Below, one piece after another: positions 1 to 10,459 of a stretch of DNA of 64,000 nt; positions within the stretch are counted from its first letter, which is position 1, and each line of letters opens with the position of its first letter. Origin of the DNA: Muscardinus avellanarius (Eukaryota; Chordata; Mammalia; Rodentia; Gliridae); contig OY726557.1 in the NCBI GenBank assembly GCA_963383645.1, positions 128,850,503-128,914,502 on the forward strand, written 5' to 3'. The notes under the pieces are model-generated. The model was not told the origin of the DNA. It searched no databases and saw only the letters and a list, made by a program, of their open reading frames with translations. The position numbers were made by a program, and so were the translations under genes.

Positions 1-1008
1 AAGGGTTGACCTGGCCTGCAGGGTTTCCCTGGCGCACAGCCTCAGGGATGGGGGGGGGGGTATTTTAGTTGATAGAAGAGGCTGTCTTTTTCAACAATGT
101 GACACAACGTCCAGCTTTGGTCATATGTGTATCTGGTATTTAAAGCATGTGGAAATCCCTCTAATCAGAAAGCATCTTCTGGATCCTGCTATAGATTTTA
201 AATGTAAGTTAGAGAATTTCACCTCCCATCCAAATCACAAGTAAATGACTGGAAAGTAAAAGAAATTCAAGGAAAGGGAGTTCAAGTTATTTTAAACTTT
301 GTGGTTTTCATCAAAGAAGATTATTGAAAAACATCACTAGGGGATTATCTTCCCCCAGTGCATAATGTTTTATGTAAGTTTTTAGGTTACCTCTTTGGCT
401 TGTGCTCAACACTGGTAGAGGAAAAATAAATAAATTGATAAGTAAAAATAATTTTATATTTACAATTAAACCACCACTAAAGAGATAATTTGTTAGGTGG
501 TTCTATGAACTCATATAACTAATCTAAAAATTCATTTGTAACTTAGAACCTAAAAAAGTCCTTTTATCTAATGAGACAACTATAATCCATCATATATCTT
601 TAATTGAAATTCTAATGTTCAAACAATCTAACTACCTTGGCCTGGGTCACTGTCTCCCAAACGGGTGCTCTGCATCTCTTCTGCAAGATGCTTTCCGAAG
701 AAAACTTTGTTGAATGGCCACAGATGTTAGAAAAGAGATTTACAATTCCATTAGCCTGGTGGCAATTCTTAGAGACTTGACAGTCAACGTTTGAATTTGT
801 TTGATTTGATTTTTTCAAAACTTACGCAACCACAGAGTTCTGCCTTTGTTTAATACCTGTTATCCCAGAGTTTGCAAAGCTGTATAGACTAGGTCACTAG
901 CTGATTTATATTCCCCCTTTCTGAGGTCCTTCTTGCTTTTCCTATTTCTGTGTCTACCTCTGATGTACACACTGTAAAGCACAGATAATAAATAAACTGT
1001 GTGTGTGG

Positions 1009-1011
<3 letters not shown>
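1..1011. other. Unique non-coding sequence
   Basis: AT-rich single-copy-looking sequence with a run of ten G at about 51-60. I see no SINE, LINE or LTR signature. The short reverse frame near 612-818 has no recognisable family and no exon context. Confidence 0.5.

Positions 1012-1048
<37 letters not shown>
1012..1048. repeat. (TG)n microsatellite
   Basis: An uninterrupted TG dinucleotide run preceded by a short imperfect 'GTGTGTGTGGTC' lead. It is not attached to a SINE tail, unlike most other dinucleotide runs in this window. Confidence 0.95.
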
Positions 1049-1050
<2 letters not shown>

Positions 1051-1794
1051 AGACAGAAAATTGTATGAGGCCAGCCCTATTTCTCCTTTTCTATCCCTAA
1101 AGGGATCCTTTATTTATGGATCGGATATGCATATATTTGTTAAAAAGAACAGGATCCAGTCTGCTCCCAGCTGGACTGTACATGAACCAGCACCTTCTAG
1201 GGAAAACCCAAAGCCCTTCAGGAAGTGGTGTGTGACGATGTGCTGTAGTAGCTGGTGACTTTATTTCTGAGTCAAGGCTGCCACAAGGGGGTCCCCAGGA
1301 ATTGACACCTCCTTGAGAAGATGTAACTATGTTAGGGCTGAGGTCATGACCGCCGCTCCCCCAGTTAAGGGTCCTCTAGGGCTTTTCGCAAGCCACTGAG
1401 ATTAACAGAATCCAAGCCAGATTTCAGCCCAGCTCCTCCCCTCTCTGAATTCCCCTCGCTTCCTGGTTTTAACGCAGCCTTCAAGGAGCTTGGGTTCCAC
1501 TTTTGGTTTCCCATCCTTCCACTGTGAATGGCACATCGCCAGTGCTGCATCCAAAGCAGCATCAGAAAGACGTCCCCGCTGCCGCGTTCACTTCACGCTT
1601 GCCCCCCAAGAGTCTCATGAGAAGACCGAGTTGAAACAGTGCTTGAAGAACACCAGATGCCTGCGGCAGCAGTAACAATGCTGCTCCTCATGCTTAGAGG
1701 CCTTTACCTCTTCTTCCCCCTGTTATTCAGCAGGGGTTCAGCACTGCCGGGCTCCATTGGGCTGGTTTCTATAGAAAATATTCCCGTGCTGCTT
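1049..1794. other. Unique non-coding sequence
   Basis: No repeat signature is seen. A 'CCACAAGGGGGTC' motif at about 1280 resembles a CTCF core with two mismatches. Open frames here overlap on both strands and match no family I know. Confidence 0.4.
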
Positions 1795-1893
1795 TATAAG
1801 AAGCTCAGGGCTAGTTGGGTGATGGGTGCATGTATGCCTCTACCATCATGTCTCCATCAAGATGTATGACTACAAGTCACCAAGAAAAAAGAA
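1795..1893 (+). mobile_element. L1 3' terminal fragment
   Basis: The segment matches other L1 3' tips in this window ('GGGTGATGGGTGCATGTATGCCTCTACCATC', then 'AAGATGTATGACTACAAGT') and ends in an A-rich stretch. Only the last ~100 bp of the 3' UTR is present, as in a heavily 5'-truncated insertion. Confidence 0.6.
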
Positions 1894-2014
1894 CCTATGC
1901 TGCTATAAAAGAGTCCTAGGACTTCTACAATTTAGCAAATATATGTGCTTATTTCATGCAAAAATAATCAAGTTAAAATAACCACTGCTCCCTGGCATGT
2001 TTACATGTGTATCT

Positions 2015-2150
2015 GTCTGTTTCTTTTACCAGGCTGTGTGCGCATTGAGGCAAAGACTCCACTCACCAACCTCTGCATCCTCATTGCCTAGAAAAGTCCG
2101 GGAACTTTCTTGGTTCTTAATAAATAGTGTTGAGTGAGTGAATGGTGAAA
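2015..2150 (+). mobile_element. LINE L2 3' end
   Basis: The organisation is that of an L2 3' end: 'TTTCTTTTACCAGGCTGTG', then 'CATCCTCATTGCCTAG', then 'TTCTTAATAAATAGTGTTGAGTGAGTGAATG'. The copy is diverged and ancient. Family from memory of the consensus. Confidence 0.6.
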
Positions 2151-2712
2151 TAAAACTAGCTGTAGGTACTTGGGAAACTGCAGCAGACTTTTTTAACCAG
2201 GAAAATATAGATCTGTGCCTTCTCCTGTCCCATCAAAGGAGTGCTTCCTCAGATTCAGATTCCCAGAGAAAAGCTTCAAATGGAACATGATCCAGAGGCT
2301 TTCCCTATTTCTTGTTTGTCTGGTATTGTCTGAACACAGGATTCCATCCCAGAGGTGACATCTACCTTCTACTGTCGTGGAGTCTAGACTGGAGAGATGT
2401 GCTTTGGATGGGGTTGGAATGCGCTTTGGATCTGAGGAAGCACTTTCTGAAGTTCTGACCTGGAGAGTAACTGCATCCTAAGCTTCTTCCCTCCAGAACA
2501 TTCTAGATAGTTCTCAAGCTACGCACACACTCCAGCGTTCCTCTTTGAAAGATGAGAAAACCTGAGGCCCAGTTAAAGGTAGTGAATTGCCACCATCTGC
2601 CGTAAGCCTTGCTCTGAATTCAGCACACGGATCCTCCGTCAGGGTCTGCTTTGCCTGTAACAATGACACCGCTTAGCACACTGAATTCATCACTTAAGAA
2701 AAAAAAAACCAA
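2151..2712. other. Unique non-coding sequence
   Basis: No repeat or gene signature is seen before the A-rich target of the next SINE at about 2700. Confidence 0.4.
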
Positions 2713-2931
2713 GCCGGGCGTGGTGGCGCACGCTCGTAATCCCCGGGCTTGGGAGGCAGAGACAGGAGGATCGCGCAGGTTTGAAGCCAGCCGCGCTGGC
2801 TTAGGAGACCCTGTTTCCAAATAAAAATATAAAAATGGGTCTGGGAGTGTAGCCAGGAGGTAGAAGGATTTCCAAGAACCCCAGTACCACCAAAATAATA
2901 ATAATAATAATAAAAATAAATAAAAAAGAAA
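2713..2931 (+). mobile_element. B1-ID dimeric SINE, type C
   Basis: Starts 'GCCGGGCGTGGTGGCGCACGC' and carries the shortened type C centre 'GCGCTGGCTTAGGAGACC'. The ID half ends 'CCAAGAACCCCAGTACCACC'. The tail has become (AAT)n/(AAAT)n, a small microsatellite. It is close to the other type C copies, which suggests youth. Confidence 0.93.
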
Positions 2932-3064
2932 ATCAATGTTTTTCAAGCCAGAATTTCCTAGAGTGCTTATAATAAAATCATATTTTAGTAAAACAATAAT
3001 GAAATCTGAGTAAGTCTGTAGCCTATGAATAGACAGGTACTCCGCTTACGTAGGAAATTAACAT

Positions 3065-3537
3065 TAGGCTTCTGTGTATATGCCCAAAGGAATTGAACGC
3101 AGGCACCCAAACAGATATTTTCATACCCATGTTCACAACTATATTATTCACAATAACCAAGAGCTAGAAACAATCCAATTACCCATCAACCTATGAAAGG
3201 GTAAACAAAATGGGACATATGCATGCAATGGAATATTATTCAGTCTTAAAAACAGATGGAATTCTGACACGTGTGAGTGAACCTTGAAGACACGATGCTG
3301 AGTGAAATGAGCCAGACCTGACAGGACAAATATTGCATGATTGCACTCATATGAGGTACTATGAGTTATTAAATCTATAGAGACAGAAAACAGAACAGGG
3401 TGCCAGTGGCTGAGAGGAAGTGAGTGTGAATGGGTACAGAGTTTCACTGCGGAAATATACAAAAGCTGGAGATGGATGATGGTAATGGTTATACAATTAT
3501 ATGAATGTGTTTAATGCCACCGAACTCCACCTACTTT
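3065..3537 (+). mobile_element. Ancient L1 3' end (L1MA/L1MB-like)
   Basis: The sequence follows the end of L1 ORF2 and the 3' UTR: 'TTCACAACTATATTATTCACAATA', 'CAATGGAATATTATTCAGTC', 'GAGTGAAATGAGCCAGACC', 'GATGGATGATGGTAATGG'. The reading frame is destroyed. The right end is the target of the adjacent SINE. Confidence 0.8.
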
Positions 3538-3553
3538 AAAATGGCCCAAAGAG

Positions 3554-3736
3554 GCCGGGTGTGGTGGCGCATGCTTATAATTCCCACGCTTGGGAGGCTG
3601 AGACAGGAGGATCGCACTGGTTCAAAGCCAGCCTCAGCTACTTAGTGAGACCCTGTTTCCAAATAAAATACAAAACAGGTCTGGGAGTGTAACCCAAAGG
3701 TAGAAAGCCCCTGAGTTCCATCCCCAGCACCACTAA

Positions 3737-3779
<43 letters not shown>

Positions 3780-3785
3780 TATTAT
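3554..3785 (+). mobile_element. B1-ID SINE, type B, with perfect target duplication
   Basis: A full-length element flanked by a perfect 16-bp duplication, aaaatggcccaaagag at 3538-3553 and 3786-3801. The 3' tail is a long (ATT)n microsatellite (about 3738-3780). It inserted into sequence next to an old L1 end. Confidence 0.97.
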
Positions 3786-3825
3786 AAAATGGCCCAAAGA
3801 GCAAACTTTATGTTATGCAGATTTT

Positions 3826-4030
3826 TTCTTGCAGGTCTGAGGATGGAACCTGGGGGCATTTGACCTCCGAGTTACACCCCCTGCTCTAGTTGTTATTCTT
3901 TAATTTGAAACAGGGTCTCACTAAGTTGCGGAGGGCCTCACTAAGTAGCTTTGGCTGTCCTCAAACCCGATCCTCTGGTCTCAGGGTCCCGAATGCTGGT
4001 ATTCCAAGTGTGTACCACCATGCCCAGCTC
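3826..4030 (-). mobile_element. B1-ID SINE, type A, reverse
   Basis: Reads in reverse from the ID half ('GGATGGAACCTGGGGGCATTTGACCTCCGAG') to the 7SL half ('GTGTACCACCATGCCCAGC'). The 15-bp duplication tgttatgcagatttt lies at 3811-3825 and 4031-4045 without mismatch. Confidence 0.96.
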
Positions 4031-4195
4031 TGTTATGCAGATTTTACAGCAATTTTTTTTTAATCAAAGGAAATGGGATAAGTGTGAAGTGTATAACAAA
4101 TTCCTGATCTATCTTTGCAACTTTTTTTAAATCTAAAATTATTCCACCCCCCAAAAAAAGTTTGTTTTAAAAGAATACACAGTACACCCTGTTTC

Positions 4196-4264
4196 AAATA
4201 AAAAGGGCTGGCAGTGTAGCTCAGAGGTAGAGTGTCCCCAAGTTCAATCCCCAGGGCCAAAAAT
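4196..4264 (+). mobile_element. SINE fragment, ID half only
   Basis: Only the 3' half is present: 'GGGCTGGCAGTGTAGCTCAGAGGTAGAGTG..' followed by 'TTCAATCCCCAGGGCC'. The A box-like TAGCTCAGAGG and B box-like TTCAATCC show the tRNA origin. It is 5'-truncated or a remnant. Confidence 0.75.
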
Positions 4265-4494
4265 GGCCCCCACTGATGGCCAAGATGAACCACAAAGAAC
4301 AAGAACAAGAAAAACATACTTCTGGCCTCCAAGCTAAGCTGTGAAAGAATCTCTGGAGGTAGGAAGAGAGCAAGATGTCACATTTTTCATAAGTTCAACA
4401 TTTAAGAACCACTATTTCTTTAAGACATTCCTAATAATTGTTTTTAGAATTATCTTCCTTCCTGCCTCGGTTAGTTGGTAATGGAACACAAGCT
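4265..4494. other. Unique non-coding sequence
   Basis: No repeat or gene signature is seen between a SINE fragment and the CpG-dense patch. Confidence 0.35.
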
Positions 4495-4800
4495 TTGCGA
4501 GAATCCCTGGGTCGCCAGTTTCTCACGCGCTTGTGTCTTCACCACCCTGCCCTGGGCAGGTTTCTGAGCTCCACTTGAGGCTCTGGGATCTCGTACCGCG
4601 GGGATCATGTGCGACCCCGGAACGAATGGTGTCGCCCCTGCCCGCCCTCTTCCCGGAACCCCTCTCTATGGCCCCTACTTTCCCTCCACTTTCGCTTCTG
4701 TATGTTGTAAAAACCGGCTCCAGTCCTGATAAATGTAGTAACCATGGCTTGATTGGGTCACGACCAACCTTCTTTCTCTCTCTGTTTCCCGGGGTCACTG
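4495..4800. other. CpG-dense patch, origin unknown
   Basis: About 16 CpG dinucleotides fall in roughly 280 bp, including cgcg, tcgtaccgcg and gcgaccccgg. The rest of the window is strongly CpG-poor apart from young SINEs and the L1 5' UTR. It could be a small CpG island or promoter, or a decayed ERV leader. I see no TATA box, no splice-donor context and no conserved frame. Confidence 0.4.
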
Positions 4801-5136
4801 CCAGTGACCCCTTCAGTGAGGGTCAGAAGCAGATCTGTAACAGAATACAAGAACAACACGCAGGAGAAGGTGACAAGAGCTAGAGCTATAAAGCCTTCTT
4901 GTCCCGATGCTACGCTCAATAAAAAGAAAGAAATGGCTGTGCTAATGGCCACCAGCAGGCTGGGAGCCTGGAGGCCAGGCAGTGAGTCCTGCTCCTCCAC
5001 AGCGCCAGGCCTCATGGTTCTCCTGACCATTGGTAAAATGGCAGAGTTGGAAGAGAAAGACTGCAGGCTTCTCCAGCTTTGAAATTCTGTGACAGTGGAG
5101 TAACATTAGCTCAATTTCTTTTAAATTTTTTGTTGT
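4801..5136. other. Unique non-coding sequence
   Basis: Contains several overlapping open frames on both strands (for example 4753-5082) but no domain or repeat I recognise. An AATAAA at about 4918 stands alone. Confidence 0.35.
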
Positions 5137-5262
5137 TGTTTTGTTTTGAAACAGAGTCTTGCTAGGTTACTGAGAGTCTCACCAAGCCGCTAAGGCCGGT
5201 CTTGAACCTGCTATCCTCCAATCTCAGCCTCCCAAGTACTGGGATTACAGGCGTGCCCGGCT
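5137..5262 (-). mobile_element. SINE fragment, 7SL half, reverse
   Basis: Only the 5' half is present, in reverse: 'GAAACAGAGTCTTGCTAGGTTAC..' to '..TACTGGGATTACAGGCGTGCCCGGC'. The ID half is missing, and a TTGTTGTTTTG tract sits where it would begin. Confidence 0.85.
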
Positions 5263-5539
5263 ACCTCAAAATTTTTGAATCAAGATCTGGCACTAGGCTG
5301 ACTCAGACCAGGCTTCTGAAAACAAGATCAACGTCTCCTACTCCTCCAAGAAGGAGGAGGAGTGTTGAGAGGAAAGAGGCACCGGGGGACCTGGGAGACA
5401 GTCAGAAGTGACTGTGTCCTTGTCCTTAAAGTGAGGGTAAATGGTTTCTCCCTCGTTGCATAATGTGTGTTGAAGAAAAAGAAACTCACACAACACGTTG
5501 GAGAAGATAGGGAAGAGTTTGATTAGGCCCCAGGATTCT

Positions 5540-5779
5540 CTCTTTTTTTTTGTTGTTTTTTTTTTTTTTTTTTTTTGTTCGGTACAGGGCATGAAACCCA
5601 GGGACATTCTACCTTCAAGCTATACCCCCAGTCCTATTTTCATTCTCCATTTTGAGACAGGGTCTCACTGAGTTGCAAAGAACCTCACTAAGTAGTAGTT
5701 AAGGCTGTCCTCCAACCACGATCCTCCTACCTCAGCCTCCCAATGCTGGGATTACAAGCGTGTGCCACCACACCCAGCT
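5540..5779 (-). mobile_element. B1-ID SINE, type A, reverse
   Basis: Full-length reverse copy with its tail as a T-rich run at 5540-5576. The ID half is 'ACATTCTACCTTCAAGCTATACCCCC' and the 7SL half ends 'GTGTGCCACCACACCCAGC'. Confidence 0.93.
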
Positions 5780-5997
5780 TCTTTTCTGACTTTACCCAAG
5801 CAGAAACTCCCTGGAGAAACTCACGGGGTAGAGTTAGTTGGTCCTGTTTCTGCAAGAATCTGAGATCCTGAAGTTGGGAGGCCTGTTTGCTGCTCAGGGT
5901 TGGAAACAGGAGTACTCAGTAATGTTTGAGAACCATTGGCCCAACAGTGACGAGGATTGCTTAAAAGCCACTCTGCACAGCATCATAGACTTAGCAT

Positions 5998-6213
5998 TTT
6001 TTGTGTGTGGGGGTGGGTCTGGGGATGGAGTCCAGGGGCATTCAACCTCTGAGCTACACCCCCAGCACTATTTTTTATTCTTTATTTTGAAATAGGGTCT
6101 AAGTTGAGAAGGGTCTCACCTAAGTAGCTGAGGCTATCCGCGAACCGCGATGTTCTGGTCTCAGCCTCCGTTTGCTCGGATTATAAGTATGCACCACCAC
6201 CACACCGGCTTTG
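5998..6213 (-). mobile_element. B1-ID SINE, type A, reverse, with target duplication
   Basis: Flanked by a 10-bp duplication gacttagcat at 5988-5997 and 6214-6223. The tail side is partly GT-rich. The 7SL half carries an extra CCACCA repeat near its 5' end. Confidence 0.93.
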
Positions 6214-6223
6214 GACTTAGCAT

Positions 6224-6673
6224 CTTTAACCAAACCTGGGGAAAAAAAAAAACCAAGCCAACTAAGAGCTGACCCCAAAAGGCCCAAGGATAGTAGGAGA
6301 AAAGAAAGCTACACCAACTTCTCCGAGCAAGGGGCTCCCTTTTGTTAAACTGCCCTCTGGAAGAGCCCAGTGACATGTGAGTATAGTGGCTTCCGTAAGT
6401 AGCTCCGAAGGACCAGTGCTGGGCTTGGGGTTAGACAACCTAGTAAGTAACACCGCCAGCCCATCACCCCTGCCGCCTCCCCTCTTTCTTGGAGTTAGAA
6501 GACCAGGCTGCAAGGTGTGGGGACCCTGGATTTCACTCCTGTTGCCCTTGGTGCTGACGGCTATTAGATTTCTTTGGCATCTGGAGGATAGGCAGGAAGT
6601 GTTTTCTCAGTTACAGACTGGGTAATCTCAAAAGCACCCTATTTCCCTGAGTGAGAATCAAAGCAATTGTTTT
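6224..6673. other. Unique non-coding sequence
   Basis: No repeat signature apart from a short A run near 6242. Reverse open frames here have no recognisable family. Confidence 0.35.
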
Positions 6674-6729
6674 GTTTTTATTGAGGATTGAACTCAGGGG
6701 CATTCTACCTCAAAACCATACCTCAAGCT

Positions 6730-6764
<35 letters not shown>

Positions 6765-7107
6765 TTTCGGGTCTGGGGGTGGAATACAGAGGCATTTGGC
6801 CTCCGAGCTACAACCCCTGCCCTATTTTTTATTCTTTATTTTAAAACAGGGTCTCACTGAGTTGCGGAGGGCCTCACTAAGTAGCTGAGGCTGTCCGCAA
6901 ACCACGATCTTCCAGTCTCAGCCTCCCAAATGCTGGGATTACAAGCGTGTGCCACCATGCCCAGCTTTTATTTTTTATTTTGAAACAGGATCTCACTAAG
7001 TTTCAGAGGGCCTGGCTAAATTGCTGAGGCTGGCCTTGAAACTGTGATCCTCCTATCTCAGCCTCCCAAGACCTGAGATTACAGGAGGGTGCCACCATGC
7101 CTATGCC
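6674..7107 (-). mobile_element. Older B1-ID SINE split by a younger SINE
   Basis: The outer element lies at 6674-6730 (ID half) and 6966-7107 (7SL half). Its target duplication aaagcaatt is found just left of 6674 and just right of 7107. The two parts join correctly once the inner SINE (6731-6965) is removed. Confidence 0.9.
6731..6965 (-). mobile_element. Inner B1-ID SINE, reverse, (ATTT)n tail
   Basis: Complete element inserted into the outer SINE. Its tail has grown into an (ATTT)n microsatellite at 6730-6768. A short duplication, agctttTatt-like, is visible on both sides. Confidence 0.92.
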
Positions 7108-7523
7108 CATGAAAGCAATTTTTTTTTAATATACATAGAGCCAACCACATGTGACTAAAGAGAGAGGCCAGGGCTAGGGAGAGGTGGATGCTGTGGTTGG
7201 TGTTCACAATACCTCAGTGCAGCCCTCGCAGGCAGTGGCCACAACTTCTTAGCCAAACCAGGTTCCAAGAAGCAAAGGCTGAACTCACTCACAGGCGGGA
7301 AACCTGTGGACAGCCAGACACATTGAGAGCTGTGAGCTCCCGTGAGGCCAAGTCAGGGACTCTGCTGCCTGCTTTGCATTTCTGATGTGGGAGGCAGTGT
7401 GGACCAGGGAGATGCCTGCAGAGTTCCCACATCAACGCCACTCTTATTTACCTAGTGACCTTGTGCACGTTGCTCATAGCATTAAATTCCCCACCCAAGA
7501 AGCAAAGTTAGCAATACATCATT
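7108..7523. other. Unique non-coding sequence
   Basis: No repeat or gene signature is seen. Its right end supplies the target site reused by the following SINE chain. Confidence 0.35.
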
Positions 7524-7539
7524 AGAAGTGAAGGGACCA

Positions 7540-7730
7540 CTGGGCGTGGTGGCACACGCTTGTAATCCCCACACTTGGGAGACGGAGACAGGAGGATCAC
7601 GGTTCAAAGCCAGCCTCGCTGGCTTAAGAGACCATTTCCAAATAAAAATATAAAATAGGTCTGGGTGTGTAACCCGGAGAAGGGTTTCCAGGAACCCCAG
7701 TACCACAAAAAAAAAAAAAAAAAAAAAAAA
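7540..7730 (+). mobile_element. B1-ID SINE, type C, first member of a chain
   Basis: Type C centre 'CGCTGGCTTAAGAGACC' and a clean A tail. Flanked by agaagtgaagggacca at 7524-7539 and again at 7731-7746, the second copy also serving the next SINE as its left duplication. Confidence 0.96.
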
Positions 7731-7746
7731 AGAAGTGAAGGGACCA

Positions 7747-7937
7747 AGGCCGGGCGTGGTGGCGCACGCTTGTAATCTCCGCGCTTGGGAGGCGGAGACA
7801 GGAGGATCGCTCAGGTTCGAAGCCAGCTGCGCTGGCGTAAGAGACCCTGTTTCAAAAATATAAAATAGGTCTGGGAGTGTAGCCCGGAGGTAGAAGGGCT
7901 TCCAGGAACCCCAGTACCACCAAAAAAAAAAAAAAAA
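7747..7937 (+). mobile_element. B1-ID SINE, type C, second member of a chain
   Basis: Near-consensus type C copy with many CpGs kept in the 7SL half. The right duplication agtgaagagacc (7938-7949) differs by one base from the left copies. Confidence 0.96.
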
Positions 7938-7950
7938 AGTGAAGAGACCT

Positions 7951-8256
7951 GCCAGGCATGGTGGCGCACGCTTGTCGTCTCAGCATTCCGGAGGCTGAAA
8001 GTGAAGGATCACGGTTTGCGGAGACTCAGCTAGGTAGCAAAGCCCTTCACAACTCAGTGAGACCCTGTTTAGAATGATAAAAACACTAGCCAGGCATGGT
8101 GGCGCATGCTTGTAATCCCTGTGCTTGGGAGGTGGAGACAGGAGGATCACACAAGTTGGAAGCAGCTTAAGAGACCCTGTTTCCAAATAAAAAAGTATAA
8201 AATGGGTCTGGGAGTGTAGCCCAGAGGTAGAAGGGTTTCCAGGAACCCTAGTACCA

Positions 8257-8324
<68 letters not shown>

Positions 8325-8412
8325 AAAAAGACTAAAAAGTAGGGCTGGAGGTGTAGTTCAGAGGTAGAATGCCCCTGAATTCCATTCCCAGTACCGAAAA
8401 AAAAAAAAAAAA
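7951..8412 (+). mobile_element. B1-ID SINE, type A, third member of a chain, split
   Basis: The 7SL half is at 7951-8088 and the ID half at 8329-8412. A type C SINE separates them. The right duplication agtgaagggacc lies at 8413-8424. Confidence 0.93.
8089..8328 (+). mobile_element. Inner B1-ID SINE, type C, (GAAA)n tail
   Basis: Inserted into the A-rich linker of the element above with a duplication like ataaaaacacta / gactaaaaagta. The tail is about 30 A followed by a (GAAA)n microsatellite to about 8325. Confidence 0.93.
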
Positions 8413-8426
8413 AGTGAAGGGACCTA

Positions 8427-8592
8427 GGCCAGACAGGGTGGTACAGGCCTGTAATCCCAGTACTTGGGAGGCTGAGACAGAAGGATCGCAGGTTTGAGTA
8501 CAGCCTCAGCAAGAGTGAGTTTCTTATCAACTTAGTGAGACCTTGTTTCAAAAGCTGGTGAGGCCTGAAGATAGAATGTCCCTAGGGTTCAA
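8427..8592 (+). mobile_element. Old B1-ID SINE at the end of the chain
   Basis: A diverged type A copy with no A tail left ('GGCCTGAAGATAGAATGTCCCTAGGGTTCAATGCCCAGTG'). It lies directly right of the fourth copy of the target site and is the oldest of the group by divergence. Confidence 0.85.
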
Positions 8593-9933
8593 TGCCCAGT
8601 GAAGGAAACTGGGACATTACCGGCATTAAGTAGAAGCACGTCTCTATTTCGCCTTCCTCTGCTTGCTCCTTGTTAATTTGTCTCCTTCAGCATCTTTCTG
8701 TTAAGAACTAAAATGAACAGCTGCTTGTTGAAAACAGGTTTCTTTTCTAGAGTTGAGGCGGAAACAGTGATTAGCTGGCCGAGGCCCCTCTTTTTGTTAC
8801 TAGTTGTGCTTTTGATGCACAATGTATCCTTGATCCAATTAAGTTCCTTCACCTTGACTCAATTCCTCATTTGTAAAAACAAATAAACACCCTGACCACC
8901 TGCCACCCTCAGTTGCACTGCAGGAAGGCTTCTGAACCACCCACCGTGTAGGACCAATGCACGATCTCACAACATCCCGTGCACACAAACAATTTGCACA
9001 CGCCCCTCACATTGTGGATTCCCAGACTCCTACCATCCTGTGTTGCACTATCAGGTGATGTCAGTGAGATGATCCAGTCTGACTTTGATAATAAAGATTA
9101 GACCCAGATAATCCCTGCCCACAACATGATTATGGGGTAATCCTATCCCAATCAGGGGTTGATTTTCTGAACTGTAAGGAATCATTCGATAATAAAAATA
9201 AAAAGTGGAAATGCCCATTAAAACAGCGCCCCTTGCATTGTCCCAACCCAGCTGTGGGGTCAGCTGGTCAGCCTGGCTGTGGTCTCTAACCTGACACCTG
9301 TGTCTCCTCTTGAGTGTGGAAGCAGAGACCCTGAGCCAGTGTCAGAGCAGAGAGGCAATTAGAGATAATAAATATAAGGGCCTTCGCACAAAATCTTGTT
9401 CTGACTTGGGTGGGTGTACGTGTACATGTAAAAATTTTCTTATAGCTTTTAGTAAGGGAGAAATGACCAACTGCAGTGACAAGATAAAAGAAAGCTGGGT
9501 CCTTGGAAAAGAACTTTTTCTTCGCCTTTTCTGGGCCTGAAATGCACTTACAGACTCTTCTGGAGACTCAGCTTTTCTCTCACCACTGGGGCCAGTCCCC
9601 TTGGTGGGGGACAGTGGGGACACAGGCGTTCCAGGGGCCCCACAAGAAGGCTGTTCACTCCCACCCCCTCAGCTCTGAGCCCGGTGCCCTCAGACGCCTG
9701 AAGCCCTGTTGCTTGATCTTATCAGACTGTCAGGGAGGTGAAGAACACATGTGGAGAGTTCTCGCCTCTTCATCATTGTGGTTGCCCCAGAGTGGAGCCG
9801 GCAAGGTGACACTTGAAGCCATTTTTTGCAGAAACAGCAGCAACTGCTAGAGATTCAGTGGTTCCACTACAGTTCGAGAAAACACCCACAGAATGGTAAA
9901 AGCTGCTACAGAGTTCACCGCAAAGCACAGAGC
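8593..9933. other. Repeat-free stretch
   Basis: About 1.3 kb without any recognisable transposon. It contains several TAATCC/GATTA-type homeodomain words at 9095-9143. No coding family is recognised in the open frames at 9310-9623. Confidence 0.4.

Positions 9934-9978
<45 letters not shown>
9934..9978. repeat. (AC)n microsatellite
   Basis: Perfect dinucleotide run of about 22 units, free-standing rather than attached to a SINE. Low-complexity frames across it (repeated Cys-Val or Thr-His) are artefacts. Confidence 0.97.
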
Positions 9979-9980
<2 letters not shown>

Positions 9981-10382
9981 TAGCTTAAACCCAAAGCCCC
10001 CACAGGCTAGAGGAAATGCTTCTGTGCCAACATATGAGATATTGGTTGATGGCAAAGTGCTGGGGAGCTGGGGCCAGGTTGAGGGTGAAAGATGCCACTC
10101 CGCTCTCTTTGAGGAAGGCAGTTCTGAGAGAGAGAAAGAGAACTGACTGGTCTCAGGAGTCAAAGCTGAGGGTTTCTACCTCGGAGAGTTGGCAAGTAAT
10201 TTCTTTGTGAAGAAGAAGGTATGTAAAGAAAGGAAAATGTAGATGGGGCCTTTTGGAAGTCAGTGATGTTTCCAATCAGCTAAGCAAGAGAACCAAAGTA
10301 ACAACTGGTCAGTCTGATATTCTTGCAAACATACAATTTTCTTCTATACATACAATTATCCTTGTATAGAATAAAGAAGCTT
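9979..10382. other. Unique non-coding sequence
   Basis: No repeat or gene signature is seen. Confidence 0.35.
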
Positions 10383-10426
10383 TATTTTATTTTATTTTAT
10401 TTTATACTGAGGATTGAACCCAGGGG

Positions 10427-10459
<33 letters not shown>

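Noticed and set aside
8147..8551. 134-codon reverse open frame
   Set aside because: It lies wholly inside SINEs and their poly-T/(CTTT)n tails; the Phe/Ser runs are translated tail repeats.
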